Below the pieces are notes generated by a model, which worked only from the letters and a program-made list of their open reading frames with translations, did no database searches and was not told the DNA's origin. This document shows positions 58,685 through 64,000 of a stretch of 64,000 bases of DNA, one piece after another. The position numbers and the translations under genes were made by a program. Origin of the DNA: Caulobacteraceae bacterium UBA3198 (GTDB lineage Bacteria > Pseudomonadota > Alphaproteobacteria > Caulobacterales > Caulobacteraceae); contig DEWY01000013.1 in NCBI GenBank assembly GCA_002363865.1, positions 472,033 to 536,032 of the forward strand, read 5' to 3'. Within the stretch, counting starts at the first letter, position 1; every line of letters begins with the position of its first letter.

Positions 58685-59923
58685 CTAGTGGGCGCTTGGG
58701 CGGCTCACATAGTAGGTGGCGGTGTTGCCCACGGCGGTAGCGACGCCCGTGGCCGTCCGGGCATAGCCGGACACGGTCACCGAGGTGGAAGCGCCCACAT
58801 CGGCGTTGTTGACCTGCTGGCTTGTGGCGACCAGGCGCCCGTCGCAGTCGCTGCAGACATAGCCGGTGGCCGCATTGCCGATGGCCGTGGCGTTGGCCGA
58901 GGCGTCATAGCCCTCTGCGCCGGTGAAGTCGGCGACCACTTCGACGCCGCCGCCGTCGTTCAGCTGGACGGCGTCGATCACTGTTTCGGAGCCGAGATTG
59001 CCGGCCAGGAAAGAATTGCCCACCCCATAGGCGATGCTGGCGGCGGATCCGAACTGATAGGCCGAGGCGCCGGTCTGGGCCCGCACATAGGCCTGGTTGT
59101 GCTGGTCGCTCGTCACGTCCAGCAGGCCGCCCTCGTTATAGAGGTGGATGTTGTCGCCGGTGGCCGTGGCGCTGGTGGCGCCAAGATTGGCGTTGCCGTG
59201 GGCGGTGAACTGGCTGGCCTGGGTCATGGCCGCCGCATTGGTCTGGTTGATGATGTAGCGCTCGGCCGAGCCATAGCCGCCTGAGCTGGTCACATTGGTT
59301 CCGGTGGCGGCGCCTGCGAAGGTGGCCGCGCCGTCCACATAGCCGTAGGTCCCGCCGCCATCGGCGACCACATCGGCCTGATTGGTCTGGGTCACCCGGG
59401 CGCCGACGGCGCTGGAACTGGCGCCGAAGCCCTGGCTCGCGCCGATGGCCTGGGTCGAGGCGGTCACGTCGCCCACATCGGCGCCGGGCGCCTCCACATG
59501 GCTGTGGCTGTAGATCCGCCCCGGGCCGGTCTGCTGATTGTAGACCCCGGTCAGCGTGCCCCCATAGATGTTGGACTCACTCGTCACCCCGGTCGCCGTG
59601 GTGGTCAGGGCGGTGACGGCGCCCGAGCTTACGGCGGCGTCAAGCCGGGTGTCGGCGGTGACGTCGGCCTGAAGGTTCTGGTTGGCGCGGACATCCAGGG
59701 TCACCCCGTCGGCCGAGCCGTCGAAGGCCGCGCCCGTGGCGGTGGTGACTGCTGTGGTCGCCTCGGTGACCTCGACCACGTCCAGGGTCTGGCCGGAGAA
59801 GATGTCCCCGGTCTGAACCTGGTCGCTGACGACGACGCTGTCGTAGGTCTGGCTAGTAGCGGCCGCGGACGTCAGAATCGCGATGGACGTTCCAGCGATT
59901 AGGCTCTTCACGAGTCTGCGCAT
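58685..59923 (-). CDS. hfaD: Holdfast anchoring protein HfaD
   Basis: A 412-residue secreted protein, similar to the Caulobacter holdfast-anchor protein HfaD by operon position and composition. Signal peptide: RRLVKSLIAGTSIAILTS. The rest is Ala/Thr/Gly/Asn/Gln-rich with repeats such as INQTNAAAMTQ, VTQTNQADVV, QVNNADVGAS and SDQHNQAYVR, which resemble short curlin-like beta repeats. The ATG at 59923, preceded by GGGGA, lies inside the end of hfaB: the two overlap by 71 bp in different frames. HfaD works with HfaA and HfaB in the outer membrane to fix the holdfast to the stalk or pole. Confidence 0.85.
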   Translation of the reverse strand: MRRLVKSLIAGTSIAILTSAAATSQTYDSVVVSDQVQTGDIFSGQTLDVVEVTEATTAVTTATGAAFDGSADGVTLDVRANQNLQADVTADTRLDAAVSSGAVTALTTTATGVTSESNIYGGTLTGVYNQQTGPGRIYSHSHVEAPGADVGDVTASTQAIGASQGFGASSSAVGARVTQTNQADVVADGGGTYGYVDGAATFAGAATGTNVTSSGGYGSAERYIINQTNAAAMTQASQFTAHGNANLGATSATATGDNIHLYNEGGLLDVTSDQHNQAYVRAQTGASAYQFGSAASIAYGVGNSFLAGNLGSETVIDAVQLNDGGGVEVVADFTGAEGYDASANATAIGNAATGYVCSDCDGRLVATSQQVNNADVGASTSVTVSGYARTATGVATAVGNTATYYVSRPSAH

Positions 59924-60857
59924 TGTTGGTCCCCAGATTGTTGTAGGCCGGGACGTAGGCGCCGGTGATCCCCACCGTGCTCCCGCCCAGGGGGTCGGAC
60001 GACAGGCAGGCCTGAGGACCGGGCATGCCATAGAGGTTGGCGCTCATCTCGATGACCGCCCGCTCCACCAGGGAGCGTACCGCCAGCTGCATGGGTTCGA
60101 GCGCGCCGGTCCCGGCGGAGATGTCGAACACATTCCCCCCCAGGAAGTCGAACAGGCCCACGCCCACCTCGCGGCCGATCACCTGCTTCTGGTAGGAGAT
60201 GACATCCACCACCTCGAGGGTGCGGGTGTTGATCAGCCGCAGGTCGAGGCCGATGTTCATGATGAACAGGCGGCCGCGCAGATTGCCCTTCAGGTCCTGC
60301 GGATCGGGATCGCCGCCGCCCACGTCAAAGCCGGAGGAGCGGATGTTGAAATTGAGCTCGGTCAGGCCGCCAGCCACATAGAAGTCCGAGCCGGGCACCT
60401 GGCCCGACAGGATCCGGCGATACTCCGCCGGCATGTTGGGGGCGGCGTTGGGCTGGTCGGAGATCAGCTTGTTGTTGGCGTATTTCAGCTCCAGCTCAGA
60501 CACCGAGGTGTCGAAGCGTTCGACGAGCGGCATGCCGGCCTTGGCGAAGGCCGACATGGCCATCAGGGAGGCGCCCTGGGTGATCTTGCGGCCGCTGCCG
60601 TCGGACTCGGTCTTGCCCGTATAGTCGGCGATGCGACCCACAGCGATCCGCGGGGCGGTCAGGTTGGAGGTGCGGGCATAGCCGGCCAGGCAGACCAGGG
60701 CCGTCGAATAGGGCGTCGGATTGGCGGTGACCGGTGCGCTGCCGATGGGCCGGCTGTAATTGCCGCCAGGGCCGGCCACCGGGGTGGCGCAGGCCGAGAG
60801 GGTGAGGGCGAGCGCGCTCAGGGCGCCGCCGAGACGAAGGGCGCGCCTACTGGTCAT
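59853..60857 (-). CDS. hfaB: Holdfast anchoring lipoprotein HfaB (CsgG-like)
   Basis: A 334-residue outer-membrane lipoprotein. Lipobox LSAC with Cys23, then a CsgG-like domain (APRIAVGRIADYTGK, residues about 68-82; KYANNKLISD; FYVAGGLTELNFNIRSSG; LFIMNIGLDLRLINTRTLEVVDVISYQKQVIG; AGTGALEPMQLAVRSLVERAVIEM). CsgG proteins form a nonameric export channel, and HfaB is the likely secretin-like channel for HfaA and HfaD. The C-terminal tail (EEPNRWNVHRDSDVRGRY) overlaps the hfaD signal region in another frame. Its start overlaps the hfaA end by 11 bp. Confidence 0.93.
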   Translation of the reverse strand: MTSRRALRLGGALSALALTLSACATPVAGPGGNYSRPIGSAPVTANPTPYSTALVCLAGYARTSNLTAPRIAVGRIADYTGKTESDGSGRKITQGASLMAMSAFAKAGMPLVERFDTSVSELELKYANNKLISDQPNAAPNMPAEYRRILSGQVPGSDFYVAGGLTELNFNIRSSGFDVGGGDPDPQDLKGNLRGRLFIMNIGLDLRLINTRTLEVVDVISYQKQVIGREVGVGLFDFLGGNVFDISAGTGALEPMQLAVRSLVERAVIEMSANLYGMPGPQACLSSDPLGGSTVGITGAYVPAYNNLGTNNAQTREEPNRWNVHRDSDVRGRY

Positions 60858-61284
60858 CGCCCACCCCGCCGGACGTCATCTGGGTTCCGGCCGAGACGGC
60901 GCCGTTGTTCACCTGGGTCGAGTTGACGATCACCGTATTGTAGTTGCCCTGGGTGACCACCACGAGGTTGTTGCCGATGGCGCTGGCGCCGCCGGAACTG
61001 GCGCCCACGCCGGCATAGGCGTCGGCCGATCCCCAGGAGCGGCTGAAGGAGGACTGGTCCTCGCCGGTCAGGATCAGGCCGTCGACGATGACGCGGTTGC
61101 CGTTGGCGTCGCGGGTGGACACATCGACCGGCTGGTTCTCGCTGCCGGCGTAGCGACCCCAGCCGGCGTTGAAATCCGCGGAGTTGGTGGTCATTTGCTG
61201 CGCCTGGGCGGCGCCTACGCCGACGAGGCTCGCAGCGATTACGGCGAGCCAGGCGGCGGGGCGGACGGGGGTGACGAGGGCCAT
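60847..61284 (-). CDS. hfaA: Holdfast anchoring protein HfaA (curlin-like)
   Basis: A 145-residue secreted protein with a signal peptide (residues 1-28, ending AQAQQ). The mature part ends with a curlin-like element (TQGNYNTVIVNSTQVNNGAVSAG). HfaA forms stable high-mass multimers at the holdfast anchor in Caulobacter. First gene of the hfa operon; overlaps hfaB by 11 bp. Start ATG at 61284. Confidence 0.9.
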   Translation of the reverse strand: MALVTPVRPAAWLAVIAASLVGVGAAQAQQMTTNSADFNAGWGRYAGSENQPVDVSTRDANGNRVIVDGLILTGEDQSSFSRSWGSADAYAGVGASSGGASAIGNNLVVVTQGNYNTVIVNSTQVNNGAVSAGTQMTSGGVGDDQ

Positions 61285-61432
61285 GGCTTGGCGGACTCCG
61301 GGGACAGGGCGCGCAGTTCATTAAGCAAACCACGTGCCAAACTTGGACGCCGACCCATCTAGAAGGCCTAACCCTCGCGATTTGGTTAAGGCTGCGGCCA
61401 TATTGGCCTTAAACCCCCCAGGAGGACCCGCA

Positions 61433-62104
61433 TTGGCAGATCACCGCGAGCCCATCTTCAAGGCCCCCTGGCCGGCCATGACCTTGGTAGGGGCCATATT
61501 GGGCCCCTATGGGCTGCAGGTCTTCGTCCTGGGCGACGCGGCCTATCAACGGTTCGGGTTTTCGCCGGCCGCCTACGAGGCCGGGGCGCAGTTCGGACTG
61601 TTGAGCGCGCTCTTCATCCACGGCGGATGGGTGCACGCCTTCATGAACGCCGCGGGCGCGCTCGCCTTCGGCAGTCCGGCGGCGCGGCTGTTCGGCTTGC
61701 GGCCCCAGGGAGCGGCGGTGTTCTTCGCCTATTATCTGGCCTGCGGCGCGCTGGCCAACCTCGCTTTCGCCAAGCTGCATCCAGGGGAGGAGATCCTGCT
61801 GGTCGGCGCCTCAGGGGCGGTGTTTGGGCTGATCGGCGCGGCGACCCGCATTCTGGCCGGGGCAGGGCGTCTGGCGCCGCTCTATGATTCCCGGGTCCTG
61901 TTCATGAGCGCCGCCTGGATCGGCCTCAACCTGATGATCGCCGTGCTCGGCTTCGCGCCGGGGCTGGAAGGGGCGGTGGCCTGGGAGGCCCATATCGCCG
62001 GCTTCCTGGCGGGCCTCTTCCTGGCGGGACCTGCCGCCTGGCTCGCCCGGCGCCTGTCGCCCCGGGCGGAGCCCGAGCCGGCGCCGCTGGACCCGCCCAT
62101 CTGA
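61433..62104 (+). CDS. Rhomboid family intramembrane serine protease
   Basis: A 223-residue protein with six or seven membrane segments. The catalytic Ser128 is in VGASGAVFGL (GxSG) and His187 in EAHIAGFLAGL; HGGWVHAFMNAAG (HxxxN, residues 63-75) supplies the oxyanion residues. It cleaves transmembrane helices of unknown substrates in the inner membrane. It starts with TTG at 61433, eight bases after AGGAGG; an open frame extends upstream to 61334 but has no ribosome site. Divergent from hfaA. Confidence 0.93.
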   Translation: MADHREPIFKAPWPAMTLVGAILGPYGLQVFVLGDAAYQRFGFSPAAYEAGAQFGLLSALFIHGGWVHAFMNAAGALAFGSPAARLFGLRPQGAAVFFAYYLACGALANLAFAKLHPGEEILLVGASGAVFGLIGAATRILAGAGRLAPLYDSRVLFMSAAWIGLNLMIAVLGFAPGLEGAVAWEAHIAGFLAGLFLAGPAAWLARRLSPRAEPEPAPLDPPI

Positions 62105-62169
62105 GCGATTGCCACAACCGACGTTATGCGACAGGCTGGTCGCCCAGGGGATGAGGGAGAAAACGACCT

Positions 62170-62598
62170 ATGCTTGTGTCCCAGATCCTGAAGGCCAAGG
62201 GCGACCTGGTCTTCACCGTCACGCCCAATGACTCGGTCAGTTCGGTGTCGGCGCTGCTGCACGCCCGTCGCGTAGGCGCGCTTGTCGTCGTCGATAACGG
62301 CAAGGTGGTGGGAATCGTCTCGGAACGCGATGTGGTTCGCATCGTCGCCGAACAGGGGGCCGCAGCCCTCGATCGACCTATTTCAGGTTGCATGACCAGC
62401 GACGTCCTGTTCGCCGCCCCGGGCGAGACGGTCGACGCCCTGCTGGAGCGGATGACCGACCGCCGCGTGCGTCATCTGCCCGTCTGTCAGGACGACAAGC
62501 TGCTGGGCATCGTCTCCATCGGCGACCTGGTGAAGCACAAGATCTCCGAGGTGGTCGCCGAGGCCGATGGCCTGAAGGCCTATATCGCCGCCGGCTGA
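62170..62598 (+). CDS. CBS-domain protein
   Basis: A 142-residue protein consisting of a CBS domain pair (FTVTPNDSVSSVSALLHARRVGALVVVDNGKVVGIVSERDVVRIV, then DVLFAAPGETVDALLERMTDRRVRHLPVCQDDKLLGIVSIGDLVK). CBS pairs bind adenosine nucleotides and regulate partners. No effector domain is fused, so it must act in trans. It lies four bp before the GNAT gene, so the two are likely one operon. Confidence 0.93.
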   Translation: MLVSQILKAKGDLVFTVTPNDSVSSVSALLHARRVGALVVVDNGKVVGIVSERDVVRIVAEQGAAALDRPISGCMTSDVLFAAPGETVDALLERMTDRRVRHLPVCQDDKLLGIVSIGDLVKHKISEVVAEADGLKAYIAAG

Positions 62599-62602
62599 TC
62601 AG

Positions 62603-63232
62603 GTGAACGTGCCGCGCCTGGAGGGGAAGGGGGTCAGCATCCGGCCCCTGCGCCGTTCGGACCTGGACGACTGCTGCCGCCTCTATCAGGAGATCGGCTG
62701 GGAAGAGCCGGGACTCAGTCCGGAACAGGCCCGGGCGCGGCGGGAGGCCTGGCTGGACTGGGCCATCCGCAATGAAGAGCAGCTGGCCGCCCTCCATCAG
62801 CCGCCTTATGGCGACCGGGTGATCTGCGATGAGCGCGGGGCGTTCGCCGGCCTGATCGGCATCGTGCCGCGCCTGGAGCCCTTTGGCCAGCTGCCGAGCC
62901 AGGGCGGAGACCCCGCCGCAGGCCTGAGCGCCGAGGTCGGCCTGTTCTGGGCGCTGCGGCCGGCCTGGCAGGGGCGGGGCCTGGCCACCGGGGCGGCGAA
63001 ACTGCTTTCAGACTGGATGTTTGCGGCGCTGGGCCTCGGGCGGATCGTGGCCGGAACGGAGTATGACAACACCGCCTCCATCGCCGTCATGCGGCGCCTG
63101 GGGATGCGGATCGAAGCCAACCCAAGTCCCGAGCCCCCGTGGTTTCAGATCTCCGGCAGCCTCGAGGCCCCTCAGGCGGTGGGCCGGAACACCTCGCCGC
63201 CGGAACCGGCCGCGGCGTCGGCCAGGCTGTAG
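62603..63232 (+). CDS. GNAT family N-acetyltransferase
   Basis: A 209-residue GNAT acetyltransferase of the RimJ/RimL type. Motif A is VGLFWALRPAWQGRGLATGAAKLLSDW (Q/RxxGxG/A as QGRGLA, near residues 115-130), followed by GRIVAGTEYDNTASIAVMRRLGMRIE, the typical motif B of RimJ-like enzymes. Substrate unknown. It starts at GTG 62603. Its last 61 bp overlap the convergent Rrf2 gene, so the true C-terminus may be somewhat shorter in function. Confidence 0.9.
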   Translation: MNVPRLEGKGVSIRPLRRSDLDDCCRLYQEIGWEEPGLSPEQARARREAWLDWAIRNEEQLAALHQPPYGDRVICDERGAFAGLIGIVPRLEPFGQLPSQGGDPAAGLSAEVGLFWALRPAWQGRGLATGAAKLLSDWMFAALGLGRIVAGTEYDNTASIAVMRRLGMRIEANPSPEPPWFQISGSLEAPQAVGRNTSPPEPAAASARL

Positions 63233-63612
63233 CCCTCCAGGACGCTGGCCGTGGCGTCCCGGGCGCGCAGCAGCGCCTCGCGCAGGGTGCAGGTGGCGAG
63301 ATCGGTGCAGTCCTCGCACTTGCGGAACGCCGTGCGGCTGACGCAGGGCGCCAGCGCGAGAGGCCCCTCGATCACCCGGATGACTTCGGCGAAGGCGATC
63401 TCGCCCGCCGGTCTGGCCAGGGTGTAGCCGCCGAACTTGCCCCGGCGGCTGACCACCAGCCGGTGGCGCGACAGCTCCAGCAGAATGGCCTCCAGGAACT
63501 TGCGCGGCGCATCGGCGCGCAGGGCCAGTTCGCCCGAAGTCAGTTGCGCGCCGTCCACCCGGGCCAGCTCCACCAGGGCCCGCAGGGCGTATCTCGTCTT
63601 CTGCGACAGCAT
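63172..63612 (-). CDS. Rrf2 family transcriptional regulator (IscR-like)
   Basis: A 146-residue Rrf2 regulator. The winged helix is residues about 1-60 (YALRALVELARVDGAQLTSGELALRADAPRKFLEAILLELSRHRLVVSRRGKFGGYTLARP). Cys90, Cys99, Cys102 and Cys108 are arranged as CVSRTAFRKCEDCTDLATC, the Rrf2 Fe-S ligand pattern. It probably senses Fe-S status, NO or redox. ATG at 63612 is used; an in-frame ATG at 63648 is possible. Convergent overlap with the GNAT gene. Confidence 0.92.
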   Translation of the reverse strand: MLSQKTRYALRALVELARVDGAQLTSGELALRADAPRKFLEAILLELSRHRLVVSRRGKFGGYTLARPAGEIAFAEVIRVIEGPLALAPCVSRTAFRKCEDCTDLATCTLREALLRARDATASVLEGYSLADAAAGSGGEVFRPTA

Positions 63613-64000
63613 GAGCGCCTGCGCCTCCTCCGCGCGATATCCCCTCATAGGGACTCGCCCGCCCGCCGGGCAAGGCGCCCCGCCGCGCGCCCCGAAGCAT
63701 TGACTCCCCAGGCCCTGCTGCCTAGATAGGCGGCTCCGGCGGCGACGTCCGGGGGAAATGGCCGAAAGCCGAAAGGCTCTTGACCTTTTCTTCATCGGTC
63801 GCTAGCCTCCGGTCCTTCAATCGAATCGCTGCGGACAAATGAGGGCAGCCCCTCGGCGGCCCGAAGTGATTTTTGCGCCAAATTCCTCCGGGAAGATGAC
63901 GCAAAGAAAGTCCGAAAGGATCGATTGACACTCTCGGGGGTGGCGACTAGATACGCCGCTCCTCGCCGCCGACGGAATGGTTGGCGGGGCCGGCGGAAGC
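63613..64000. promoter_or_regulatory. Gene-free right edge with outward stable-RNA-like promoter
   Basis: This 388-bp stretch carries no supported gene. On the plus strand TTGACA (63925-63930), a 17-bp spacer and TAGATA (63948-63953) form a near-consensus sigma-70 promoter with a GC-rich discriminator, as upstream of rRNA or tRNA genes in Caulobacterales. A weaker TTGACC-N17-TAGCCT lies at about 63780-63808, next to a small GNRA-type hairpin (agcc-gaaa-ggct, 63764-63775). The gene it serves lies past the window edge. Confidence 0.5.

Noticed and set aside
1..64000. CRISPR arrays, intact insertion sequences, prophage genes
   Set aside because: No regularly spaced repeats, transposase motifs, integrases or phage structural genes were seen in the window.

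Overview
The window looks like a chromosomal segment of a Caulobacterales alphaproteobacterium (Caulobacter/Phenylobacterium-like). The reasons are the very high GC content, a holdfast-anchor operon (hfaA-hfaB-hfaD), GTP-dependent PEP carboxykinase, a DUF3126 protein, alphaproteobacterial extragenic palindromes and TTGAC-type promoters. Genus and species cannot be fixed from sequence reading alone. About 62 protein genes are supported. No tRNA, rRNA, CRISPR array, intact insertion sequence or prophage was recognised.

Layout. 0-4.7 kb: envelope polysaccharide genes (O-antigen ligase/polymerase, a transglutaminase-like cysteine peptidase, a Wza-type export protein) beside an Ala-rich secreted protein cut by the left edge. 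4.9-7.5 kb: a small membrane protein, pckG and a small conserved protein. 7.6-9.1 kb: an AbiEi/AbiEii toxin-antitoxin pair with lower GC. 9.4-24.8 kb: mostly core metabolism and regulation (CapD-type epimerase, TorF-like porin, SDR, QueF, nitroreductase, NUDIX, CysE, a hybrid histidine kinase, alpha/beta hydrolase, TetR regulator, a Phd/PemK-type toxin-antitoxin pair, PhoH, gamma-carbonic anhydrase), ended by two adjacent extragenic palindromes.

25-49 kb is the most distinctive region. It holds two paralogous Lrp/AsnC regulators, three S10 serine carboxypeptidases, two M61-type metallopeptidases, an exported amidohydrolase, a TonB-dependent receptor, an APC permease between two ornithine-cyclodeaminase-family enzymes, a Tat-exported class-V PLP enzyme and a class-I/II aminotransferase. 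I infer a peptide or unusual amino-acid scavenging system: uptake across the outer membrane, periplasmic trimming, inner-membrane import, then deamination or transamination, under Lrp-type control. The two Lrp promoters have the same layout, with an inverted repeat of the type GCAT-N5-ATGC on the -10 box. Related sites lie before the downstream operons, two of them with identical 39-bp geometry. A vapBC cassette nearby is bounded by 16-bp direct repeats at the ends of two converging genes.

49-54.7 kb: enoyl-CoA hydratase, GMC oxidoreductase, aldo/keto reductase, an Rnk-like GreA-domain protein, a TSUP permease and a PAS_5 protein. 54.8-61.3 kb: a Cys/Pro/Gly-rich secreted protein and a large M16 peptidase next to hfaABD, in which hfaB and hfaD overlap by 71 bp. 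61.4-64 kb: rhomboid protease, CBS protein, GNAT acetyltransferase and Rrf2 regulator, then a consensus promoter pointing out of the right edge that probably serves a stable-RNA gene.
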